Assembly (NCBI GenBank): GCA_910586555.1
Contig: CAJUJY010000100.1
Span: 1 to 7,054 of the forward strand
Source of the DNA: an uncultured Lachnospiraceae bacterium
GTDB lineage: Bacteria; Bacillota; Clostridia; Lachnospirales; Lachnospiraceae
DNA length: 7,054 nucleotides
Reading direction: 5' to 3'
Positions 1 through 5,494 of this stretch are shown piece by piece. The notes under the pieces were generated by a model. That model was not told the origin of the DNA. It saw only the letters and a program-made list of their open reading frames with translations, and searched no databases. The position numbers were made by a program, and so were the translations under genes. Each line of letters starts with the position of its first letter. Positions within the stretch are counted from its first letter, which is position 1.

Positions 1-49
1 TGAACCCGTCCAAGCGGAAGCGGGTTGCCTGTAGGATTACTTTGGACTT
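1..49. other. Unidentified left edge, possible end of an upstream gene or RNA
   Basis: This stretch is visibly richer in G and C than the AT-rich spacer that follows. It contains an imperfect hairpin: AACCCG (3-8) pairs with CGGGTT (21-26), and TCC (9-11) with GGA (16-18), around a four-base loop. On the plus strand one frame runs from the edge to a TAG at 32-34 and another to a TAA at 84-86. On the minus strand, frames starting with ATG at 64 and at 59 stay open to the edge, with AAAAGG just upstream of the first. It could therefore be the 3' end of a plus-strand gene or structured RNA, or the 5' end of a divergent minus-strand gene. The terminator at 50-77 favours the first reading. No product is recognised. 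Confidence 0.3.
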
Positions 50-77
50 GCCAGGACATAACATTCTGGCCTTTTAT
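50..77 (+). terminator. Probable intrinsic terminator of an upstream plus-strand transcript
   Basis: GCCAGGA (50-56) pairs with TTCTGGC (64-70), including one G-U pair, around a seven-base loop. The stem is followed by CTTTTAT. The stem and short T-run have the form of a rho-independent terminator for something transcribed from beyond the left edge. The T-run is only four bases, so strength is uncertain. Confidence 0.5.
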
Positions 78-80
78 CTA

Positions 81-121
81 AAATAAACCGTGGATAACTA
101 TAAATTATCCCTTGTTTATTT
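81..121. repeat. AT-rich two-part inverted repeat upstream of the rpn promoter
   Basis: AAATAAAC (81-88) is the exact reverse complement of GTTTATTT (114-121). Inside it, GGATAA (92-97) is the exact reverse complement of TTATCC (105-110), with a seven-base loop at 98-104. The two stems are separated by a symmetric 3x3 internal loop (CGT / CTT). As RNA it would fold into one 14-bp interrupted hairpin. As DNA it could be a dyad binding site. It lies between the terminator at 50-77 and the promoter at 176-204, so it could be a secondary terminator, an operator or a relic. The sequence does not decide between these. Confidence 0.5.
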
Positions 122-175
122 GTTTATATATAATTAAAAATTTATGAAACAGACGTGGGTATCTTAAAGTGCTGC

Positions 176-204
176 TTGTAAACTACTAGAACTAATGGTA
201 TAAT
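176..204 (+). promoter_or_regulatory. Sigma-A type promoter for the rpn gene, extended -10
   Basis: The -35 is TTGTAA (176-181) and the -10 is a perfect TATAAT (199-204), with a 17-bp spacer. TG at 196-197 makes an extended -10 (TGGTATAAT). Transcription would start near 210-212, which places the ribosome site AAAGGATGG (211-219) almost at the 5' end of the message and leaves a leader of only about 20 bases before the ATG at 232. Confidence 0.75.
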
Positions 205-231
205 CAGAAAAAAGGATGGTGTAAAATTTTT

Positions 232-1104
232 ATGGATAAAACTGGCACAGACAGTATAATACCTAACAGGAAATACAAAGACTCTTTTTTTACTGCACTT
301 TTTGGCACAAAGGAAAACCTACTGGAATTATATAAGGTACTCCACCCTGAAGATACAGATGTTACAGTAAATGACATTGAAAAAACTGTACTTGAAAATG
401 TACTTCTAGTAAGGAGATATAATGATGCTGCAATGAAAGTAAGGAACAGGCTGCTGGTACTTTCAGAACACCAGTCCACGCCAAACCCTAATATGCCTTT
501 AAGACTTCTTTTGTATATTGCAGAGGAATATGAAAAGATTATAAAGAAGAATAGCAATATGCAGGCATTATATTCAAAGAAACAGCTAAAACTTCCTGCA
601 CCTGAATTTTATGTAGTATATACAGGAAGCGGCAGGTACAGTAACTACATGGATTTAACAGATTCATTCCCTGAAGGGTACAAAAACAGCCCTTTTTTAC
701 AGCTTAGTGTAAAAGTAATAACTGATGAAGACAGGAACAATATACTTGGTGGCTATATTGCTTTTGTAAAAAAGGCAGAAAAACTCAGGTATACCCCAGG
801 GTATACATTGTCATCAGCCCTTAAAGAAACTGTACAGTGGTGCCAGGAGGAAGGCATACTTGCCAGGTTTATGGAAGAAAGGAGTGAAGAGGTAATGAGC
901 CTTATGTTAGAAGAATGGAATATTGAAGATGCCATAAAATACAACAGGGAAGAAGGCAGACAAGAGGGCAGACAAGAAGGCAGGCAGGAAGGTATGGTTT
1001 ATGCATATTATGAAATGGATTTAAATACTAAAGAGATAGCTGAAAAACTCAAGCTTACAGAGGAAGAGGTTCTTGATATAATTAATAAAAAAGATACCAT
1101 ATAA
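232..1104 (+). CDS. Rpn-family PD-(D/E)XK nuclease (putative transposase-like)
   Basis: This 290-residue protein belongs to the Rpn / 'PD-(D/E)XK nuclease family transposase' group, which is abundant in Lachnospiraceae. Family hallmarks are visible in order: KYKDSFFTALFG (residues 14-25), the ND of the nuclease core (D65), the EHQST box (E79, Q81) followed by NPNMPLRLLLYIAEEYE (85-101), the LKLPAPEFYVVYTG strand (119-132), and a helical tail. D65 and E79-x-Q81 match the catalytic D and E-x-Q of Rpn enzymes, so the active site looks intact. Residues about 240-254 repeat EGRQ three times. Residues 262-288 (KEIAEKLKLTEEEV core) look like a short helical, HTH-like end. Characterised Rpn proteins are DNA endonucleases that stimulate RecA-independent recombination and act in phage defence; activity here is inferred. 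The ATG at 232 is the only reasonable start, with AAAGGATGG 12 bases upstream. The gene stands alone on the plus strand with its own promoter and a terminator after it. It may encode a second product from an internal start (see 895-1104). Confidence 0.88.
   Translation: MDKTGTDSIIPNRKYKDSFFTALFGTKENLLELYKVLHPEDTDVTVNDIEKTVLENVLLVRRYNDAAMKVRNRLLVLSEHQSTPNPNMPLRLLLYIAEEYEKIIKKNSNMQALYSKKQLKLPAPEFYVVYTGSGRYSNYMDLTDSFPEGYKNSPFLQLSVKVITDEDRNNILGGYIAFVKKAEKLRYTPGYTLSSALKETVQWCQEEGILARFMEERSEEVMSLMLEEWNIEDAIKYNREEGRQEGRQEGRQEGMVYAYYEMDLNTKEIAEKLKLTEEEVLDIINKKDTI
895..1104 (+). CDS. Candidate internal start: RpnS-like C-terminal product (gene within gene)
   Basis: Inside the Rpn gene, in the same frame, ATG at 895 (Met222 of the full protein) is preceded by AAAGGAG (878-884) at a spacing of 10 bases, a good Shine-Dalgarno match. 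A second purine run, GAAGAGG, lies at 886-892. Translation from here would give a 69-residue acidic, helical protein containing the three EGRQ repeats and the HTH-like tail but no nuclease core. In studied Rpn genes of E. coli, a separately translated C-terminal domain (RpnS) inhibits the full-length toxic nuclease (RpnL), and its dimer interface is a helix bearing four-residue repeats. The layout here agrees, but purine-rich GAA/GGA codons make chance SD matches likely, so this is an inference. A later Met255 (994) has AGGAAGG only one base away and is less suitable. Confidence 0.35.
   Translation: MSLMLEEWNIEDAIKYNREEGRQEGRQEGRQEGMVYAYYEMDLNTKEIAEKLKLTEEEVLDIINKKDTI
955..990 (+). repeat. 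Three tandem 12-bp repeats encoding EGRQ units in rpn
   Basis: GGCAGACAAGAG (955-966), GGCAGACAAGAA (967-978) and GGCAGGCAGGAA (979-990) are consecutive. The first two differ by one base and the third by two more. Each unit keeps the frame and adds Gly-Arg-Gln-Glu, giving an EGRQ heptad-like helical spacer at residues about 240-254. Because units are multiples of three, slippage would lengthen or shorten the helix without breaking the gene. The synonymous differences suggest the array is not freshly duplicated. Confidence 0.9.
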
Positions 1105-1260
1105 CAAAAGTTTATATAATAACTATAAAGTATACCAGCATTAATTTAAGCCAAAGGCTATATACAGACTGCCAGAAACCAGCTACTAAAAATAACCCTT
1201 ATTGCCTGCTTTTAAAGCAGGCAATAAGGGTTTATAATACCTGTTAATTATTAAAAGTTT
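1105..1260. other. Convergent intergenic spacer between rpn and the ABC ATPase gene
   Basis: This spacer separates the stop codons of two genes facing each other. Apart from the long hairpin at 1194-1232 it is AT-rich and has no credible reading frame, RNA gene or promoter that I can support. Confidence 0.6.
1194..1232. terminator. Strong bidirectional intrinsic terminator
   Basis: Sixteen bases (1194-1209) are perfectly complementary to 1217-1232, with the seven-base spacer TTTTAAA. On the plus strand the stem is followed by TTTATAAT, and on the minus strand by ATTTTTAG, so both directions have a T-rich tail. It lies between the convergent stops of rpn (1104) and the ABC ATPase (1261) and most likely ends both transcripts. 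Confidence 0.85.
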
Positions 1261-2055
1261 TTATCCAAGCAGTGCCTTATCACTGGTAAATTCTTCACCA
1301 CTTACTTCTTCAAATTTCTGTAATAAATATTCCACAGAGAGTTTCTTCTTCTCTTCACCTTTTATATCAAGTATAATCTGCCCTTCATTCATCATAACAA
1401 GACGGTTGCCATGCACTATGGCATCACGCATATTATGTGTCACCATCATTGCTGTAAGATTGTTTTCTGCAATAATTTTATCTGACAGTTCCAGGACTTT
1501 TGCAGCGGTTTTAGGATCAAGTGCTGCTGTATGCTCGTCAAGCAGAAGAAGTTTAGGTTTCTTAAGTGTTGCCATAAGAAGCGTAACTGCCTGGCGCTGC
1601 CCGCCTGATAAAAGCCCTACCTTTGATGACATCCTGTCTTCAAGCCCAAGGTCAAGGCTTTGTAAAAGTTTATGGTATCTTGCTTTCTCAGATTTTGTTA
1701 TGCCCCACCTAAGAGTCCTCCTCTGCCCACGCCTTGCAGCAAGTGCAAGGTTTTCCTGTATCTCCATTGTAGCTGTTGTGCCATTCATTGGATCCTGGAA
1801 CACCCTTCCAAGATAAGATGCCCTTTTATGCTCTGGCAGGCCTGTTACATCATTTCCATCAATAATAATGCTTCCGCTGTCTATAGGCCATACACCAGCA
1901 ACTGCATTAAGCATTGTAGACTTTCCAGCACCATTGCCGCCAATTACTGTTACAAAATCACCCTCATCAAGATAAAGTGTTACCCCGTTTAATGCTTTTT
2001 TTTCATTAATTGTACCAATATTAAAAGTTTTATGAATATTATTAATCTCTAACAT
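1261..2055 (-). CDS. ABC transporter ATP-binding protein (TrpZ-like, COG1101 type)
   Basis: This 264-residue cytoplasmic ATPase powers the adjacent permease. All nucleotide-binding motifs are present: Walker A GGNGAGKST (39-47), Q-loop Gln87 in VFQDP, signature LLSGGQRQ (148-155), Walker B LLLLDE with catalytic Glu174, D-loop around Asp180, and switch His207 in VTHN. The FQDPMNGT stretch and the short length fit the ATPases that pair with COG4120-type permeases and ABC_sub_bind proteins, a class that includes the predicted tryptophan importer TrpXYZ of streptococci; the substrate here is unknown. The start is ATG at 2055, because GGAG lies 5 bases upstream. An in-frame ATG at 2178 would overlap the permease gene by 74 bases and encode 41 residues unlike any ABC ATPase. 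The gene follows the permease after 49 bases without a promoter or terminator, so the two are probably one transcript. It ends at the shared terminator at 1194-1232. Confidence 0.9.
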   Translation of the reverse strand: MLEINNIHKTFNIGTINEKKALNGVTLYLDEGDFVTVIGGNGAGKSTMLNAVAGVWPIDSGSIIIDGNDVTGLPEHKRASYLGRVFQDPMNGTTATMEIQENLALAARRGQRRTLRWGITKSEKARYHKLLQSLDLGLEDRMSSKVGLLSGGQRQAVTLLMATLKKPKLLLLDEHTAALDPKTAAKVLELSDKIIAENNLTAMMVTHNMRDAIVHGNRLVMMNEGQIILDIKGEEKKKLSVEYLLQKFEEVSGEEFTSDKALLG

Positions 2056-2060
2056 ATTTT

Positions 2061-2064
2061 CTCC
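2061..2064 (-). promoter_or_regulatory. Ribosome binding site deciding the ATPase start
   Basis: GGAG on the minus strand lies 5 bases before the ATG at 2055. It supports this start over the in-frame ATG at 2178. Confidence 0.65.
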
Positions 2065-2104
2065 ATTCTTTACAGTTGCAAACACCATCTGCATACCATA
2101 AACA

Positions 2105-3046
2105 TTAGTTTTTCGCTGCTTTCCTGTATGAGTTTTTAGATTTTGCCCGCATATATGGTACTGCAAGGAATATTGCAACTACTATAGCAGAGAACAGTTT
2201 CATATCTATAGTTGGAAGCCCAAGCCACAGCACAAACTGTATTACAACATAATAAATAATGCTTCCTGCTGCAACAAATGCAAGCTTTGCTGAAAAATTA
2301 AGCTTTTTTCCAAATAATGCTTCACCAATAACTTCACCAATAATAACTGATGCAAGACCTATAACGATTGCGCCACGTCCCATGTTTACATCAAAATTAC
2401 CCTGGTATTGTGCAAGTATGCCACCTGAAAGCCCTACAAGGCCATTTGAAAATGCAAGTGCAATAACTTTAGCCACAGACGTATTTATCCCCTGTGCACG
2501 TGACATATTTTCATTACAGCCTGTTGCCCTTAATGTAAAACCAATTTCTGTGCCAAAAAACCAGTACAGCAGGGCAATTATTACAACAAGCATTAAAACA
2601 ACCTTAACTATTGTAAGGGGATTGTCCCTGCCTGATACTATAAGATTATACATATCCACACTTACAGCCTGGTTTGCCCTTCCCTGTGCAATATTAAGGT
2701 TTACAGAATAAAGTGCAATCTGTGTAAGTATGCCTGAAAGGATTGCAGGAATCCCAAAAATTGTATGTAACAAACCTGTTACTATGCCTGCAAGCATACC
2801 CGCAATACATGCAATGCCCACTGCCACAACTGGCGGAAATCCTGCAAGCACCAGCATAACTGTAACTGCACCGCCTGTTCCCAGTGTACCATCAACTGTA
2901 AGATCTGCAAAATCAAGGATTTTATATGTAATGAAAACACCTATTGCCATAATGCCCCATATAAGCCCTTGTGCTGCTGAACCTGGGAGTGCACGGATTA
3001 AAGCCATAATATCACGTGCACAAAATACATGTACTAAACTAAACAT
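2105..3046 (-). CDS. ABC transporter permease (TrpY-like, COG4120 / BPD_transp_2)
   Basis: This 313-residue polytopic inner-membrane protein forms the channel of an importer with the ATPase encoded just downstream. Hydrophobic segments lie at about 28-44, 58-79, 80-98, 100-118, 145-164, 191-212, 226-243, 254-276 and 282-298. The early sequence GIMAIGVFITYKILDFADLTVDGTLGTGGA (31-60 region) is characteristic of this permease class. So is the cytoplasmic-loop stretch from RATGCNENMSRAQGI (173-187) to SGGILAQYQG (207-216), which should contact the ATPase. The substrate cannot be read from the sequence; tryptophan import has been predicted for relatives, but that is only a family hint. The start is ATG at 3046 with GGAGG (3051-3055) four bases upstream; the internal ATG at 3007 has no ribosome site. 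The usual preceding gene, a lipoprotein ABC_sub_bind substrate-binding protein, is missing. Upstream lies repeat-rich DNA and then a GH13 gene. Confidence 0.88.
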   Translation of the reverse strand: MFSLVHVFCARDIMALIRALPGSAAQGLIWGIMAIGVFITYKILDFADLTVDGTLGTGGAVTVMLVLAGFPPVVAVGIACIAGMLAGIVTGLLHTIFGIPAILSGILTQIALYSVNLNIAQGRANQAVSVDMYNLIVSGRDNPLTIVKVVLMLVVIIALLYWFFGTEIGFTLRATGCNENMSRAQGINTSVAKVIALAFSNGLVGLSGGILAQYQGNFDVNMGRGAIVIGLASVIIGEVIGEALFGKKLNFSAKLAFVAAGSIIYYVVIQFVLWLGLPTIDMKLFSAIVVAIFLAVPYMRAKSKNSYRKAAKN

Positions 3047-3060
3047 TCTTCCTCCGTTCT

Positions 3061-3099
3061 GCCTGGCATTAAATAGTAAAAACAGCCTGGCATTAAATA
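3061..3099. repeat. Direct repeat, 15 bp, 24-bp period, just upstream of the permease gene
   Basis: GCCTGGCATTAAATA occurs exactly at 3061-3075 and again at 3085-3099, separated by nine bases. Weaker relatives, GGCATAAAATACTA (3155-3168) and AGCATAAAATACTA (3170-3183), follow further along, so the whole intergenic region appears built from one degenerate unit. The first copy lies immediately next to the permease ribosome site. A protein-binding role (paired operator) or a repeat-expansion origin are both possible. Confidence 0.8.
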
Positions 3100-3107
3100 A
3101 ATATCTA

Positions 3108-3154
3108 ATAGTATTTTATCTAATAATATTAAATATTATTAGATAAAATACTAT
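3108..3154. repeat. 47-bp AT-rich near-perfect palindrome
   Basis: The arms 3108-3130 and 3132-3154 are exact reverse complements over 23 bases, with a single central A at 3131. The outer part of each arm contains the 11-mer ATAAAATACTA or its complement, which recurs in the flanking sequence. On the minus strand it could fold into a long AU hairpin after the GH13 stop, but it lacks a GC-rich stem base and a clear T-tract, so terminator function is doubtful. It may be an operator, a cruciform-prone repeat or a small non-coding mobile relic. Confidence 0.85.
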
Positions 3155-3157
3155 GGC

Positions 3158-3194
3158 ATAAAATACTAAAGCATAAAATACTATAGTATTTTAT
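3158..3194. repeat. ATAAAATACTA direct repeats ending in a 22-bp perfect palindrome
   Basis: The 11-mer ATAAAATACTA is present at 3143-3153 (inside the larger palindrome), 3158-3168 and 3173-3183, a 15-base period. The last copy meets its exact complement TAGTATTTTAT at 3184-3194, giving a 22-bp perfect palindrome (3173-3194). A further inverted copy is at 3109-3119. Together with the larger palindrome, five copies of this 11-mer in two orientations lie within 86 bases. Confidence 0.85.
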
Positions 3195-3218
3195 ACTTAT
3201 GTAAAAACATATTGTATC

Positions 3219-5363
3219 CTATACCTGGTTTTTAATATCTTTTATTATAATACCTGACATTGGCGGACAGTCAACATTAAGGATTCCGCCTTCCAGGGTA
3301 TACATCTTAGCCTCATCTGAATAACCATCCCTGTTTGTTATCATAAGCCTTGCCATATGCGTATTGTCAACCATTCCAAGACGCCATACAGGTACACGCA
3401 GGTTTCTTGTTTCTTCACTGCTGTTTACAATAACAACTATTCTGTCATTTTCATCAAACCTGCCATAACTTATAAGCTGGTATTCACCATTAAGGAAAAG
3501 TATTGAGCCCGTTTTAAGTACCTGGTAATCTTTGTGTATACGTATAAGTTCCCTGTGGTATTCTACCAGTTCATTATCCTCACGCCCCCACGGATAGGTA
3601 CGCCTGTTATCAGGATCAGTCCATCCACAAAGCCCCGCTTCATCACCATAATATATTGTAGGTGCACCTGGCCATGTCATCTGCATCATTACTGCAATAC
3701 GGAAAACCGCCTTATCAACACCTTCGTTAGCAGCTTCAGGCCCTAATGTTGCAGTTCTTCCTACTTTTCTGTTAGTACGTGTAAGAAACCTTGAATGGTC
3801 ATGGTTTGAAAGTTCATTCATTGCAACCTGTAATGACTGTGTACTAAACCTTGTCATAAAATTACGCATTGACCCGAAAAATGCATCTGCATTTCCAAGC
3901 AGGTCACCACGGTATTCATCACTATGTTTTTCCACACCTGTAAGAAACCATGTTACAGGTTCCATAAATGCATCATAGTTCATAACAGTATCCCACTGTC
4001 CGCCACGCAGCCATTCTGTAGGATCTCCATAATGTTCTGCAAGAATTATTGCTTCAGGGTTTGCTTCTTTAACATTCCTTCTGAACTCCTGCCAGAAATA
4101 ATGGTTATACTCAGATGAATTTCCAAGGTCTGCTGCCACATCAAGCCTCCATCCGTCAACATTATATGGAGGTGAAACCCATTTACGTGCAATCCTCATA
4201 ATATAATTAAAAAGTTCTGGTGATTCTTCATAATTAAGTTTTGGAAGCGTATCATGCCCCCACCAGCCATCATAATGTGTATTATATGGCCATTTATCCT
4301 CATAAAACTTAAAAAATGAACGGTAAGGGCTGTCACCTGAAACAAACCCGCCTTTTTCGTATCCTTCTGCATTTTCATATATACATTCCCTGTCAAGCCA
4401 CTTATTAAAAGAACCACAATGGTTAAAAACACCATCAAGTATAACTTTCATTCCCCTTTTATGGACTTCTTCTACAAAGTGTGCAAACATTTCATTACTT
4501 GCTTCAAGGTTTTCCTTATCTGTTACACGGCATATATACCTTGTTGCATCTTTATTAGGACGTTCAGGATTACATATAAGTTCCCCGTTATCCCCGCGTT
4601 TTAAAAGTTCCCCCTCATCTTTTACAATCTTCCCGAAATGAGGGTCTATATAATCATAATCCTGTATATCATATTTATGGTTAGAAGGTGAAACAAAAAC
4701 CGGGTTTAAATAAATAGCATCAACACCAAGTTTCTGGAGGTAATCAAGCTTTTGCATTACACCTGCAATATCACCGCCATAAAACTCCCTTACACCCATT
4801 GCTGCCGGATATTTAAACCAGTCTGTAACTTTCTGCGTCCCTTCACCTATATATAAATATTCATCTGTTTCCACATCATTAGAGCGGTCACCATTATAAA
4901 ACCTGTCAACATATATCTGATAAAATATTGCACCTTTAGCCCAGTCAGGCGTATTATATGAAGGCGTAATAAAAAAATTATAATATGGTTCAACCCCGCT
5001 GCACACACCAACACTGTTATAATAACACACAATCTGCCCACTGTGTACTTCAAAATAATATTCTACTTTTTCCGTTCCAAGCTGTATTGTACCTTCATAG
5101 TAATCAAACAGCCTGTCATTAGAAACTTTAACCATAAGCTGCCTGTCATTGCCACATACAAGGTAAACCTCATCAACATTTTCCCTTGCACTCCTGAAAC
5201 GTATTTTTACCAGTTCATTTTCCCCTGGTTCTGATGGTATCCTGTAAAATGGTGTCCCATCACTAAATAATGCCTGGGGGTTAAAAATCATAGTCAGATT
5301 ATCTATAAAAAGCTGTGTTTTCATAGCTTTAGACATTTTATCAAACCTAACATTAAAGTCCAT
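3219..5363 (-). CDS. GH13 alpha-glucan hydrolase, neopullulanase/cyclomaltodextrinase-like
   Basis: This 714-residue enzyme of glycoside hydrolase family 13 probably hydrolyses maltodextrins, cyclodextrins or pullulan fragments in the cytoplasm; no signal peptide or anchor is visible. An N-terminal beta-sandwich (about 25-132, CBM34-like) precedes the catalytic barrel, which begins at GAIFYQIYVDRFYNGD (144-159). Visible family motifs are LNPVF.SPSNHKYD (219-232), DGVFNH (310-315), LPKLN (373-377, diagnostic of the GH13_20 neopullulanase group), GWRLDVA with nucleophile Asp408, ILAEH with acid/base Glu443, and SNHD with transition-state Asp522. PGAPTIYYGDEAG (565-577) and a C-terminal beta domain (about 615-714) follow. 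About 40 extra residues lie between DPHFG and the DGVFNH strand, making it longer than typical members of roughly 580-600. The start is ATG at 5363, which has AAGGAGA seven bases upstream; the in-frame ATG at 5381 has none. It has its own promoter at 5429-5457, 131 bases downstream of cca. Exact substrate preference (neopullulanase, cyclomaltodextrinase, maltogenic amylase) is not decided by sequence. Confidence 0.9.
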   Translation of the reverse strand: MDFNVRFDKMSKAMKTQLFIDNLTMIFNPQALFSDGTPFYRIPSEPGENELVKIRFRSARENVDEVYLVCGNDRQLMVKVSNDRLFDYYEGTIQLGTEKVEYYFEVHSGQIVCYYNSVGVCSGVEPYYNFFITPSYNTPDWAKGAIFYQIYVDRFYNGDRSNDVETDEYLYIGEGTQKVTDWFKYPAAMGVREFYGGDIAGVMQKLDYLQKLGVDAIYLNPVFVSPSNHKYDIQDYDYIDPHFGKIVKDEGELLKRGDNGELICNPERPNKDATRYICRVTDKENLEASNEMFAHFVEEVHKRGMKVILDGVFNHCGSFNKWLDRECIYENAEGYEKGGFVSGDSPYRSFFKFYEDKWPYNTHYDGWWGHDTLPKLNYEESPELFNYIMRIARKWVSPPYNVDGWRLDVAADLGNSSEYNHYFWQEFRRNVKEANPEAIILAEHYGDPTEWLRGGQWDTVMNYDAFMEPVTWFLTGVEKHSDEYRGDLLGNADAFFGSMRNFMTRFSTQSLQVAMNELSNHDHSRFLTRTNRKVGRTATLGPEAANEGVDKAVFRIAVMMQMTWPGAPTIYYGDEAGLCGWTDPDNRRTYPWGREDNELVEYHRELIRIHKDYQVLKTGSILFLNGEYQLISYGRFDENDRIVVIVNSSEETRNLRVPVWRLGMVDNTHMARLMITNRDGYSDEAKMYTLEGGILNVDCPPMSGIIIKDIKNQV

Positions 5364-5370
5364 ATTTCCA

Positions 5371-5377
5371 TCTCCTT
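5371..5377 (-). promoter_or_regulatory. Ribosome binding site deciding the GH13 start
   Basis: AAGGAGA on the minus strand is followed by seven bases and then the ATG at 5363. It overlaps the first codons of the alternative reading from 5381, which itself lacks a Shine-Dalgarno sequence. Confidence 0.8.
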
Positions 5378-5428
5378 CCATCTGGTATTATGGCTGTCTG
5401 GCCTGCTGGAGCTATTTTCATTTTTTTA

Positions 5429-5457
5429 ATTTTATCCTATAATACTGGTACTGGCAA
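5429..5457 (-). promoter_or_regulatory. Sigma-A type promoter for the GH13 gene
   Basis: On the minus strand TTGCCA (5457-5452) and TAAAAT (5434-5429) are separated by exactly 17 bases, each matching five of six consensus positions. The start of transcription would be near 5422, giving a leader of about 60 bases. No CcpA-like or other operator was recognised with confidence beside it. Confidence 0.6.
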
Positions 5458-5494
5458 GTATAATTTACAGCTTAATCTGCTTATAACTGGCATT

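Noticed and set aside
204..557. Minus-strand hydrophobic reading frame opposite the start of rpn
   Set aside because: It is a mirror of the rpn coding strand, overlaps its promoter and ATG, and has no recognisable family features.
955..990. Tandem 12-bp repeats as a CRISPR-like array
   Set aside because: Units are contiguous without spacers and lie in frame within a coding sequence.
232..1104. Rpn gene as part of an insertion sequence
   Set aside because: Despite the 'transposase' name of the family, I see no terminal inverted repeats or target-site duplications bracketing the gene; the hairpins at 81-121 and 1194-1232 are unrelated to each other.
2056..2178. Upstream extension of the ABC ATPase reading frame to an ATG at 2178
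   Set aside because: It would overlap the permease gene by 74 bases, has no ribosome site, and the added residues do not resemble an ABC ATPase. ATG 2055 has GGAG at proper distance.
2259..3146. Plus-strand reading frames opposite the permease gene
   Set aside because: Low-complexity, proline/alanine/threonine-rich shadows of a well-recognised minus-strand gene, with no ribosome sites.
3061..3194. Intergenic repeats as a CRISPR array
   Set aside because: Repeat units of 11-15 bases, gaps of a few bases, no unique spacers of uniform length and no cas genes nearby.
3047..3218. Riboswitch or T-box upstream of the permease, suggested by the possible tryptophan link
   Set aside because: No T-box sequence (AGGGTGG-type) or GC-containing conserved aptamer core is visible; the region is AT-rich repeats.
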